Part shown: one piece after another, positions 27,301 through 38,810 of the stretch
Layout: every line of letters begins with the position of its first letter
Position numbering within the stretch: the first letter of the stretch is position 1
DNA from: Tomocerus qinae
Lineage: Eukaryota > Arthropoda > Collembola > Entomobryomorpha > Tomoceridae
Length of the DNA: 64,000 nt
Assembly (NCBI GenBank): GCA_020055645.1
Contig: CM034547.1
Coordinates: forward strand, 4,402,001-4,466,000
Direction: 5' to 3'
Translations under genes and position numbers: made by a program
Notes under the pieces: model-generated
Told to the model about the DNA's origin: nothing
The model's input: only the letters and a program-made list of their open reading frames with translations
The model's database searches: none

Positions 27301-30300
27301 TCCATCTGTCTCTGGAATAAAATATGGTGGACTAGATGGACTATCAGACGGAACTAAATATCCACGACTTGGGTTAGGACTACTTCCGCTAGGATCATCT
27401 GGATCTGGAGCCGGTTGATATGTTCCTGGGACAGGATTTCCTTTCTGCATTAACGGTGTAGTTTGTTTTGGACTGTCTGGAATAAATCGTTTAGGTTGTT
27501 GTGGATCATCACTAACCAAAGTGCCTGGAATACTGCTGAAAGGATTTGAAGTGGGCACAAATACACCAGTAGATTTCTTAGGTGTCGGAGAAAATGTAGG
27601 CAATGGTGACCCTGGTTGCGTAGGTGGAGCTACTTGACCTTTCTTTGGACTTTGGAATGGACCAGGATTACCTTTTTGTGGCTCAAAGGTACCTTGTTCA
27701 GGTCGATTTGGTTGTGTGAGGTCAGTGACATCTTTTGGATTATTTGGGACAAATGTGTCACCTTTTACTAGCGTCCCTGGAATTTTCTTGTTTGGATTTG
27801 AATCTGGCACAAAGAATCCAGGACTTCCATCTGTCTCTGGAATAAAATATGGTGGACTAGATGGACTATCAGACGGAACTAAATATCCACGACTTGGGTT
27901 AGGACTACTTCCGCTAGGATCATCTGGATCTGGAGCCGGTTGATATGTTCCTGGGACAGGATTTCCTTTCTGCATTAACGGTGTAGTTTGTTTTGGACTG
28001 TCTGGAATAAATCGTTTAGGTTGTTGTGGATCATCACTAACCAAAGTGCCTGGAATACTGCTGAAAGGATTTGAAGTGGGCACAAATACACCAGTAGATT
28101 TCTTAGGTGTCGGAGAAAATGTAGGCAATGGTGACCCTGGTTGCGTAGGTGGAGCTACTTGACCTTTCTTTGGACTTTGGAATGGACCAGGATTACCTTT
28201 TTGTGGCTCAAAGGTACCTTGTTCAGGTCGATTTGGTTGTGTGAGGTCAGTGACATCTTTTGGATTATTTGGGACAAATGTGTCACCTTTTACTAGCGTC
28301 CCTGGAATTTTCTTGTTTGGATTTGAATCTGGCACAAAGAATCCAGGACTTCCATCTGTCTCTGGAATAAAATATGGTGGACTAGATGGACTATCAGACG
28401 GAACTAAATATCCACGACTTGGGTTAGGACTACTTCCGCTAGGATCATCTGGATCTGGAGCCGGTTGATATGTTCCTGGGACAGGATTTCCTTTCTGCAT
28501 TAACGGTGTAGTTTGTTTTGGACTGTCTGGAATAAATCGTTTAGGTTGTTGTGGATCATCACTAACCAAAGTGCCTGGAATACTGCTGAAAGGATTTGAA
28601 GTGGGCACAAATACACCAGTAGATTTCTTAGGTGTCGGAGAAAATGTAGGCAATGGTGACCCTGGTTGCGTAGGTGGAGCTACTTGACCTTTCTTTGGAC
28701 TTTGGAATGGACCAGGATTACCTTTTTGTGGCTCAAAGGTACCTTGTTCAGGTCGATTTGGTTGTGTGAGGTCAGTGACATCTTTTGGATTATTTGAGAC
28801 AAATGTGTCACCTTTTACTAGCGTCCCTGGAATTTTCTTGTTTGGATTTGAATCTGGCACAAAGAATCCAGGACTTCCATCTGTCTCTGGAATAAAATAT
28901 GGTGGACTAGATGGACTATCAGACGGAACTAAATATCCACGACTTGGGTTAGGACTACTTCCGCTAGGATCATCTGGATCTGGAGCCGGTTGATATGTTC
29001 CTGGGACAGGATTTCCTTTCTGCATTAACGGTGTAGTTTGTTTTGGACTGTCTGGAATAAATCGTTTAGGTTGTTGTGGATCATCACTAACCAAAGTGCC
29101 TGGAATACTGCTGAAAGGATTTGAAGTGGGCACAAATACACCAGTAGATTTCTTAGGTGTCGGAGAAAATGTAGGCAATGGTGACCCTGGTTGCGTAGGT
29201 GGAGCTACTTGACCTTTCTTTGGACTTTGGAATGGACCAGGATTACCTTTTTGTGGCTCAAAGGTACCTTGTTCAGGTCGATTTGGTTGTGTGAGGTCAG
29301 TGACATCTTTTGGATTATTTGGGACAAATGTGTCACCTTTTACTAGCGTCCCTGGAATTTTCTTGTTTGGATTTGAATCTGGCACAAAGAATCCAGGACT
29401 TCCATCTGTCTCTGGAATAAAATATGGTGGACTAGATGGACTATCAGACGGAACTAAATATCCACGACTTGGGTTAGGACTACTTCCGCTAGGATCATCT
29501 GGATCTGGAGCCGGTTGATATGTTCCTGGGACAGGATTTCCTTTCTGCATTAACGGTGTAGTTTGTTTTGGACTGTCTGGAATAAATCGTTTAGGTTGTT
29601 GTGGATCATCACTAACCAAAGTGCCTGGAATACTGCTGAAAGGATTTGAAGTGGGCACAAATACACCAGTAGATTTCTTAGGTGTCGGAGAAAATGTAGG
29701 CAATGGTGACCCTGGTTGCGTAGGTGGAGCTACTTGACCTTTCTTTGGACTTTGGAATGGACCAGGATTACCTTTTTGTGGCTCAAAGGTACCTTGTTCA
29801 GGTCGATTTGGTTGTGTGAGGTCAGTGACATCTTTTGGATTATTTGGGACAAATGTGTCACCTTTTACTAGCGTCCCTGGAATTTTCTTGTTTGGATTTG
29901 AATCTGGCACAAAGAATCCAGGACTTCCATCTGTCTCTGGAATAAAATATGGTGGACTAGATGGACTATCAGACGGAACTAAATATCCACGACTTGGGTT
30001 AGGACTACTTCCGCTAGGATCATCTGGATCTGGAGCCGGTTGATATGTTCCTGGGACAGGATTTCCTTTCTGCATTAACGGTGTAGTTTGTTTTGGACTG
30101 TCTGGAATAAATCGTTTAGGTTGTTGTGGATCATCACTAACCAAAGTGCCTGGAATACTGCTGAAAGGATTTGAAGTGGGCACAAATACACCAGTAGATT
30201 TCTTAGGTGTCGGAGAAAATGTAGGCAATGGTGACCCTGGTTGCGTAGGTGGAGCTACTTGACCTTTCTTTGGACTTTGGAATGGACCAGGATTACCTTT

Positions 30301-33300
30301 TTGTGGCTCAAAGGTACCTTGTTCAGGTCGATTTGGTTGTGTGAGGTCAGTGACATCTTTTGGATTATTTGGGACAAATGTGTCACCTTTTACTAGCGTC
30401 CCTGGAATTTTCTTGTTTGGATTTGAATCTGGCACAAAGAATCCAGGACTTCCATCTGTCTCTGGAATAAAATATGGTGGACTAGATGGACTATCAGACG
30501 GAACTAAATATCCACGACTTGGGTTAGGACTACTTCCGCTAGGATCATCTGGATCTGGAGCCGGTTGATATGTTCCTGGGACAGGATTTCCTTTCTGCAT
30601 TAACGGTGTAGTTTGTTTTGGACTGTCTGGAATAAATCGTTTAGGTTGTTGTGGATCATCACTAACCAAAGTGCCTGGAATACTGCTGAAAGGATTTGAA
30701 GTGGGCACAAATACACCAGTAGATTTCTTAGGTGTCGGAGAAAATGTAGGCAATGGTGACCCTGGTTGCGTAGGTGGAGCTACTTGACCTTTCTTTGGAC
30801 TTTGGAATGGACCAGGATTACCTTTTTGTGGCTCAAAGGTACCTTGTTCAGGTCGATTTGGTTGTGTGAGGTCAGTGACATCTTTTGGATTATTTGGGAC
30901 AAATGTGTCACCTTTTACTAGCGTCCCTGGAATTTTCTTGTTTGGATTTGAATCTGGCACAAAGAATCCAGGACTTCCATCTGTCTCTGGAATAAAATAT
31001 GGTGGACTAGATGGACTATCAGACGGAACTAAATATCCACGACTTGGGTTAGGACTACTTCCGCTAGGATCATCTGGATCTGGTTGAAATGTTCCTGGAA
31101 CAATGTCGCCTTTTTTCATTAGTGGAATTGTTTGTTTCATGCTTTCTGGAATGAAGGAGTTAGGTTGCTTTGTGTTGCTTGTATCCAAAGTTCCTGGAAT
31201 TGTATTGTAAGGGTTGTTTTCTGGAACAAAATTTCCTTTTACTTTATTGCTGGGGATTGAAAATTGTGGTGGGCCGCCTTCCGGAGTTTTTGGTGGAACT
31301 AGTTGACCAAATTTTGCACTTTGAAATGGGCCAGGATTATTTTTTTCTGGTGTGAATACTCCAGGTTCTGGTTGATCTTCCTCTGTGAGACTGGCTATCT
31401 CTGTAGGATTATTTGGTACGAACGTGTTAGTTTTTGTCATTATACCAGGAATTTTATTATTTGGTTTTGAATCGGGTACAAACGTTCCGGGGCTTCCCTC
31501 AGATTCTGGGATGAAGTATGGTAAGCCGCCTGGTTTTTCAGATGGTATTAAATATCCTCGTGTAGGGAGCTTTAGTCCACTGGTGTCACCTGGAGCAGGT
31601 TCGTAAGTCCCTGTGGCCTTGTTTTTTTCTTGTAATAATGCATTTATTTGTTTAGTGTTCACAGGGGAAAATGTTTTTGGTTTATTTTGTGTAGCTGGTA
31701 ATAACTTTCCTGGAACTGTGTTGTATGGATTTATATCTGGAATAAAAGCACCTTGTCTGGGTTTTGGAATTGACGGTGGTCTTGAGAGGGTAGGTTTTAT
31801 TGTTGGTTTGGGTTCACTTGAAAGTGGTTTAGGCGTTGTATTATCGTAATTATCTTTAGGCTTATATGTGGGCTTTGTTTTACGATTTCCAGCATCGTCT
31901 GTATCTGGTGTTATGAGGGACGCTAAGGTAGGTGAAGTAGACGGTTCTAGTTTAACATTATCTATGTCATTTTCTGCAGGATCGTCAGGTTTCAATTTTC
32001 CATGAGCGATTGCACTGGACAGTTTGTCAATTATTTCCTTCGGAAAATCGGGATAAAATGATATTGGAAAGGTTTCAGGATTTTCGTAATATCCGTGTAT
32101 TTCTTTTGGGGGTGTATCGTTGGTTATAAATGTACCTTGTTTCCCATTTTGGTCTTCTATTTCAAATTTTGGCTGTTCACCTGGTAATCCCGGTGAATAT
32201 ACTCCGTGAACTGGATAACCCGGAATAAAGTCATAAGTGTTAAACACCCCGCGAGTAGGTTTGTAAGGTGCACCTATGCCACTAAATTTGTCCTTGTCCA
32301 TAAAAAATTGTCCTTCCTTGCCATTAGTTGGCGGAATTATTACGCCTGGATAACTGGTATTTTTGTCGTCATCTGGAACAAAGTATCCTCTTTCTCCGAT
32401 GTAGTCCGGTACCCAAACTGGTGCCTTCCCTTCCGATGTTGGCAACATTCTTCCATGAACTCTTTTGGCTTGTTCTCTGTCATCGGTGAAGTTTCCGGAA
32501 AGAGATTTATCCGTAAAGCTTTTGTAAAACGCATCGGGCTCGTCTGGATGAAAGTTTGTTGGTAGCTCTCCAGTAGTCAAAATTCCATGATGGGAATTTG
32601 TTGGATCAGAATCTGGGGAGAAGTTACCAGATATAGAGCCATCATCCTCAGGTATGAAAGTTGCCGGTTCACCTTTGGTTCCAGGAGCAATGCTTACTTT
32701 TATGGAAGGAGAGATTTTATCTGAAGGTATGAATTGTCCTTTTGACGTCTGAAAAAATTCAGCTTCATTTTCAGGATCGGGAATGAATTGTCCTGAGCCA
32801 CCCTTTGTTGGTTTTACATAGTATCCATTCACTGGAGGATTTTTTTTATTTTCGGGATAAAATTTTCCAGGAAGTGTTGCCTTGTCGCGTAAAAACTTAC
32901 AAGGTTCGTTTGAACCCAAAAATATCATCGTTCCACGTTGTTTAGGGGCATTGTCAGAATTAGATTTTTCGGGTTTAAATACTCCTGGCATTGATCTTCT
33001 TAGCTTTACTGAATCCTCGGGGTAAAATAAATTGGGCTGGCCATAACCGGTGGTCATATTTGTTAGAATACCATGGAATGGCATTTTATCCATGTCAACA
33101 GGTATAAAAAGGCCAACTGAGGCTGCTGTCTTGGAAAAGAAGTCATACCATGATGATGCTTTGTTACGAAGGATGCTTCCCTGGATGTTGCCTTTTCTAT
33201 CAATTTTTACATCTGTTTCTCTTGCCATTTCTCTTCCCGTTTGCTTTGAAGGTTTAAAAATTCCTTGGACGATTTTAGTGTACATTGGATCTTCAATAGG

Positions 33301-35817
33301 AATAAGTTTTCCAACACCGTCATTAGCTCCTGGAACGTATAAGCATTCAAAAGAACTTGTTTCTTTGTCCTCTGGATAAAATCTACCGTACACTGCACGT
33401 TTCTCAGCAACAATAGTTAAAGGATTCTCTGGCCGACCGGAAATGACAACTCCTCGTACTATTTCGCTATTTGCCTCTTCGGGAGAGCTTTCGCCTGGCA
33501 ATTTTTGTTTCTTCCCTGCACCCTGCTTTTGAAATTGTCCTTTGACGTACTTGTTTGGCCACATTTCCCTCAACACTTCTTGGGAAACAGTTGGTACGAA
33601 GCTGTTTGCCTCTCCATTTGACCCTGGAATGTAATATGCGGGAACAGGAGGATATTTATCTTCATCTGGTTGAAATGTTCCATAATATCCCGCAGTGTCC
33701 AAAATAAACATATGTGGCCATCCTGGAACACTCGGCACCAAAGTCCCGCCACCATATACTGTCTCTTTTGAAGAATGGCTGTAGGCAGAGAAAGAGTCGA
33801 TTTGGAAGGAGCCGTGAATAGCTTGATCTTTTATTTGTGGTAGTTGTACGAAAGCTGAATTTTCGAGGATTAAACTGTGAGGACTTCCGGGAGGCGAAGG
33901 CAAGAGAAAGCCATGAATACGTGGCAAGCCGTTGTCTGGAAAAAACGTTCCTGTAATTATCAGATACAATATATTAAACTATTACTTTTATATTCATAAA
34001 CTCGTTTAGCCTTAGACAATAGATTTGATTAGACGAATAAGTCAGATTATTCTGCTGTATTAAATCATGCAGAAAATGTGACCTTAGTATGAATACATCA
34101 GGGCGTCAGCGAGTAAGGGGAGTACCTTTTGGAACACTAAATGACTATAAAGTGGCAGAAAATGAACTTCTTATTATTACGGATGATTTAGGAGAAATTA
34201 CCTGGACTTCCCAAACTATTGGTGATGAAAAGAGCAGGTGTGCCCGAGAATCCCGGAGGCATAAGAACTCCAATGACTTTGGTCTGAAGTGGGTCGTTGT
34301 CCAAAATGAAAGATCCTGTGGTGCCTCTGTCTGCAGGTAGCAGTGGGCCGAAAATATTGTAGCCACCATCAGACGCAAATACCGCTGGTCTTCCAACAGG
34401 CCCAGGTGTGAGCATGCCGTGAATCGGTCGATAATTTATGTCATCTGGGATGTACATTCCTATTACAAATAAAACATGTATTATAAGTCATATTGTTAAG
34501 TTGTAATTGTAGAATTTGAAGAAAATGTAGATTTGGATTTCTAATAATTATTATGGAAGTACCAAAGAAGTCATTTCCTGTTTGAACTAAGAAAGGTGGG
34601 TACATTACAATAGGCGTAAGTTGTACTGGCATGTAAAGCGGATAGAGTGGGGCTATAGGAATCGGGTGAATGACTTGGGTGACTCTGACAACTGTCGTCA
34701 CATATTTTCCTCTTCGATCTTTCGTGGTAATCTTCTGTTCCGTCGTTGGCGAGGTGTAGGTCCCGTCGCCTAAGTCTGGACTCATCGGTTGTGGTAAATA
34801 ACTCGGCTGCATTGGCAGAAATCGGGAGCTGGCTCTGAAACTCCGTCCCGCAATATCTGAACTTTCCAGATTAAGGTCATCGTAAAAGCTAGGGATTTGT
34901 TGAAAGTCATGAGGAGTAGGGGAGTTGACATTTTCTTGCATCGAGCCAACATCAGCAATGGCTTTTGATGATGTGGCAGCTGCATCATTATTCGCAATGG
35001 CTTCGTTGTAGGAAATGAGTTGGAAGGAAGAGGCAGGGAACGCGGAGTCATTGAACCCGCATGACAGGAGGACGGTAGAAGAACAAGTTTTCCAGTAAGA
35101 AGGCCGATGGCTCCTCCTGTCCTCCCAGGTGTCCCATTCTATCGAGTGCTTCCCAACGCCAATATCAAATTTGTTTCCGTCGTCTTCACTGGCACTCCTG
35201 AAACAGAAATAAAAATGTAACCAACACGGAAAAAAGATCGCCCTTAGTTAAGTTAGGTTAGGTTAGGGAGTTTCTCCATTATTCTTTTTCGTTTTCTTGT
35301 GTAAGTGCCAAATAATTTTATTTTTTTCTAAATCCTAACGGGGCAACAATAATACTTACCGAATATATGCTAAGGCGGCGAAATATGCATTTTTAATCGA
35401 ATGTTTTGCGTTTTTCTTCAGGACGACGTAGATGGTTCTGTTCGACCCGGTGTGAGTACCCGTGACAAAATGGGAAGGAAGAACAACAACATCTTCGTTC
35501 CCTTCAGAAGCTGCCCCTTCGTAAATGACTGTGGCCTCGTCATCGGGGAGCTTGTACGAGGCCCTGGAGTTTATTCGGTCAATTGATTGAAGGAGGATCG
35601 GGTCGTTCTCGAATTGACTCACAGGAAGATTCATCGCCTGTGACTTCACCGCCTCCAGGAACGGGTCCGTCGTCTTCTCATCATCTAATTCTCGTTTTGA
35701 CGAGAATTTGTCTTCTAGCCCTTTTCCTTTTTCTGAAAAATTGTGTTTGGAGGGCCTAGCAAACACAATAAAATAAATTACGCTGTATATAAATATTCTA
35801 ATTAGCCACAAACTCAT
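6395..35817 (-). CDS. Giant secreted proline-rich tandem-repeat protein (9,432 aa)
   Basis: Six exons on the minus strand: 35817-35360, 35197-34563, 34459-34202, 33950-7809, 7558-7243, 6884-6395. They sum to 28,299 nt, a multiple of three, and every junction phase agrees. Residues 1-21 form a hydrophobic signal peptide (MSLWLIRIFIYSVIYFIVFA), so the product is secreted. Exons 1-2 encode a non-repetitive N-terminal region; from the end of exon 2 the protein is a series of ~44-residue motifs of the form G-x-[FY]-x-P ... [IH]-[PH]-G-x-L ... F-x-P. In exon 4, 40 nearly identical 175-residue units follow each other. The unit has about 23 percent proline and no Cys, Trp or His. Exons 5-6 encode a non-repetitive, partly helical C-terminal domain (about 270 aa) with KICPEC and GNCPF cysteines. 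Estimated mass is about 1 MDa. I recognise no family; an extracellular matrix, cuticle, silk-like or adhesive role is inference. The frame reads on past the exon 4 donor at 7808 into an intronic MITE; that tail is not likely protein. Confidence 0.82.
7639..7773. mobile_element. hAT-like MITE, 135 bp, in intron 4 of the giant gene
   Basis: It starts CAGTGCCGCAGCCA and ends with the complement of CAGGGCCGCAGGCA. Flanks are ATTGTAAT (7631-7638) and ATTGTGAC (7774-7781), a decayed 8-bp target duplication (6 of 8 identical). It contains poly-C and poly-G runs. If the giant exon were read past its donor, this MITE would supply an artificial glycine-rich tail. Confidence 0.7.
9850..10240 (-). repeat. 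Diverged repeat unit at the C-terminal edge of the array
   Basis: In the giant protein, this segment still follows the unit order (GRFLP, FIPDSP, NPVPGTY, GYLI, PYFVPDTDG, GFF, GGIL) but differs from the consensus at many residues, while the neighbouring array units are virtually identical to each other. It is an old edge copy that has escaped homogenisation. Confidence 0.75.
10241..31083 (-). repeat. Tandem array of about 39.7 units of 525 bp inside one exon
   Basis: The period is exactly 525 bp (175 codons), so copy-number change keeps the reading frame. Each unit splits into four sub-repeats of 44, 43, 42 and 46 residues starting at PGTYQP, PGFFVP, GTFEP and GVFVP. The differences I found among copies are few: P to L at 10322, A to V at 10829, a synonymous change at 22714, and the same P to S change at 21972, 23547, 27222 and 28797. 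Such uniformity points to recent expansion or ongoing homogenisation by unequal exchange or gene conversion. The true copy number may differ from the assembled one. Confidence 0.95.
31084..31615 (-). repeat. Diverged repeat unit at the N-terminal edge of the array
   Basis: One full unit's worth of sequence (GTYEPAPG, RGYLIPSE, GTFVPDSKP, GVFTPEKN, GNFVPENNP) is recognisable but clearly diverged from the array consensus. Together with the C-terminal edge copy, it brackets the homogeneous core. Confidence 0.8.
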
Positions 35818-38810
35818 AATTATATTTAAAATATTGTGTAAATGTAATAAGTAATAAAATATCTAAGGGAAAGAAAATATTTTCAAGCTTTTTATTTAAA
35901 GCAGTTTAGCAAATGAAACAATATTCGTTTTTCACTGGCAAAGAAATGTTCATTGACGTGGCATAGAAAGCTGACGTGGAAGTTCAATAAACTCTACTAG
36001 AATACTTAAATTTTTACTTCCTGACTACGCCCTTTTGGAAAATTACAACTTACAATAAAATTAATTCGTCCTGCTGACGTGGCTTTACATGCACTTATTT
36101 TGTCAGTTTAAACTGGATAAAAGTAGTCCAATTAAACAATTCACGTAATAATTTCCTTATGAAGAAGCAGGTGTTCTATTTCTTGAAAAAGGAATGGACC
36201 TATTTTAAACCTACAAAATAACCTTTTATTAAGGAGTTGTTACATTTATGCGATGCATGAGTCTGTCCCAGTAAACAACTCTGGAACATTTGTTTACTTG
36301 TATATAAATAGTATATAATTGAATATATAAATAGTCTTATGTATGCGTGTTATGGGAAAACTTTCTTGGAGGTATAATCTAATCTAAGCCCCCTGCAGGG
36401 GCAATTCCTTGAAACTAAAAGAAAAGCATTTTGCATACTGTAAAAGCTTAAATACACACATGATGTTTAGAATTTTTTCCTTTACATTCGAATCAACTGT
36501 TTTTCCTCCGATCTCTTATCCAACACTCGTCCTTGGGAGAATATTTCACTTTTGAGTTCCTCTTACGATGTACCAGCTGCAGTCTTTGGATTGGAGTCAT
36601 CTACAAAAGTATCTTTGATCCTTAAATCGGGACTTATGCGCGAGTTGACAAAGATCCTATCCTGGTTTGGAAAAATGAAAAACAAATTCCGTCGCAGATC
36701 GGCTTCTTAAAATGAGTACTTGAGAAACCACCGGACTAGGCGCATACGGTATCCTCTTTGATCCTGATGACAGCAAGCAGGAAATTCTCGAACCAAAACA
36801 TCAGGCAAATTCACAGTATGAAAGTGATTGTCATTGTTGGGGGGCTATCCTCGAAATACTATTCAAAAGTACACTGGAAAAGTATACTAATAGAGGCCGA
36901 TAATGTTCCTAACGGATGCTCACTTAATTTGGGCAGGTGAAACTTGCAAAAGATATATTTGCGAATAATATTTCTTTCTGGTTCAGGCATTGCGTACAAA
37001 AGCGATGCTCTAATACGTTATTTTTTGTTGTCACAGAATGGGATGATGATCCTAACACCAAAATGAGACGAACGAGACTCGAAAAAAGGGAGAAACTAAA
37101 TAAAACTCAAATGCGCCAAGTTGTACATAACAGCTTAATAGTCAAGCCTTTTCAAAATAAGGAGTGGACAATACTACTCTGTGTCTTTTTGGAAGGGAAT
37201 TCGACATAATTCTTTTTGGAAATTCCCCATCTCCCGAGATTCAGTATCTAATAACAAGCCTCTCATCTTCTGTATACTCTTATTATGTATTTATTTTGTA
37301 TCTGCTCTACTACTGCACTCGATCCAAAGTGTAGCGTTCCAACAAACTGAAAACATGCGAGTGGCTCCAGATTGTCATCGACACACTCCCCAAACCTCTA
37401 AAATATATCACTTCGTCAAGTAAGTAAGTAATACTCAAGAATGAAGAACACTCCTTCAATAAGGTGATCATTGTCATCGGCACCAATTCAAAGTCACCTT
37501 AAAATCCCAAAATTATAGCTAAACTAAAGATGCAACGATGGAAGACCTAGATGAAGGCGGTCAGCCAGCTTGGGTAAAGGATGCTGGTTAAAGAACAAGA
37601 GGAGTATGCAGAGTCTCAATAGTCTCAAAGGAGTGATGGATCTAGAGTCTAGTACCGTTCTATATGGTTCTACCACAGTCAATCCCCATTCAGAGCTGCA
37701 AATGTGGAAATGGACTGATTACATGTGCAACTATTAGCTCACCAAAAGGTTACTGAGATTTGCTATATTTACAATGAATATTATGATCATTTCATTTTAA
37801 TAAAAGATTGTATAAAGATTAAAAAATATTACACATGAAAAACATTTTGAATTGCAAAAGAAAAGAAACGTGTCTGGAGCAGAAAAATTCTCGGGGTAAA
37901 CGAAGCGAGACTGACGTGACGTCAGCAGTCACGTCGCAAAAATGTTCTTGTGATCAGCTGATGTAATACAGAACCTAGTTGCGGCATTATTGCTTTAAGA
38001 CCAAGAGACAGCAGATTCTTACTCTCACAACCAAGATATTTATTTATTTTTGCATCAGACAATCAGACCATCAGACAGAAATCAAAAATAATATAGCAAT
38101 CATTTTGTGAATCAAACAGATCTCACTACACAAATTCCTACTGTACTGTCCAACTCAAATACATTCATACATACAAACTTACATCTATAATAATTTATTT
38201 ATTCAACACAAAAAAGACTGGGTTGCTGACCAGTAAAAGAAAAGCTATTATTAACTTCGATAACTGGTAGCCGGAACAAGTGAAAAGGTATTATTTCGTA
38301 TTTTATTTTTCACAATATTCATACGAAGATTCGAAGGTACTGAGATACAGTTCTACCAATAATACTGAGACTGTGAGACTGACTGAGACACTGACAGTGT
38401 GAAAGTACAGTGAATGAATGTGAATTCTAAATTCTAAAATATTAAAAATCTTTGCTTCTGGCTTCATGAATTAAATTAGAAACCTTCTTTTAAAACTTAT
38501 ATGCTTTTAATTTAAAAATAAATATAATTTTATCTAAAAATTGAGTGTTCTTTAGAAACTAGTTTTTAAAAAATGAATATTAGAAAGGGAATTGAAGAAT
38601 AAAAATTATGAATTTCTAAAATGCTATTAAAAAGATTTTGTTTTAAAATTATAGGAAATATTTTACTGAAGTGATAGAGTTTTATTAAATATTTACTATC
38701 CGAGAGCGCAAACCATTTACATTGGTACTTGTTGTGTATAAAATATTGTTATGTTTTGTGATTTGCAGTTTTTTGCCAAAAAACAATCGAAGATTTAATA
38801 ATAAGGGAAG
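35818..38810. other. Intergenic region between the giant gene and AOX
   Basis: This 3-kb stretch separates two divergently transcribed genes and should hold both promoters. A weak retroelement-like remnant may lie at 36735-36900: a plus-strand frame reads LGAYGILFDPDDSKQ and later ESDCHCWGAILE, vaguely like a Gypsy RNase H domain, but with stops and no neighbouring domains. A CRE-type palindrome is at 37917. A possible 5' UTR exon of AOX ends at a GTATTA donor near 38287, with an acceptor (TTTGCAG) at about 38768. Otherwise nothing is recognised. Confidence 0.45.
37917..37924. promoter_or_regulatory. CRE/ATF-type palindrome upstream of AOX
   Basis: TGACGTCA is a perfect cAMP-response-element palindrome. 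It sits in a cluster of related half sites (GACGTG to the left, CACGTC to the right) about 0.9 kb upstream of the AOX start codon. If the 5' UTR intron suggested near 38287-38768 is real, it would be close to the transcription start. Binding is not shown. Confidence 0.35.

Noticed and set aside
10241-31083. CRISPR-like or satellite array
   Set aside because: The repeats are 525 bp without spacers, are in one open frame and encode protein; the context is eukaryotic.
10391-31087. A plus-strand frame of about 75 codons recurs every 525 bp across the array
   Set aside because: It is the antisense shadow of the repeat unit. It recurs only because the unit recurs, has low-complexity content, and no promoter or start context suggests use.
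34089-34340. Plus-strand frame over exon 3 of the giant gene
   Set aside because: It lies antisense to a well-supported exon and has no features of its own.
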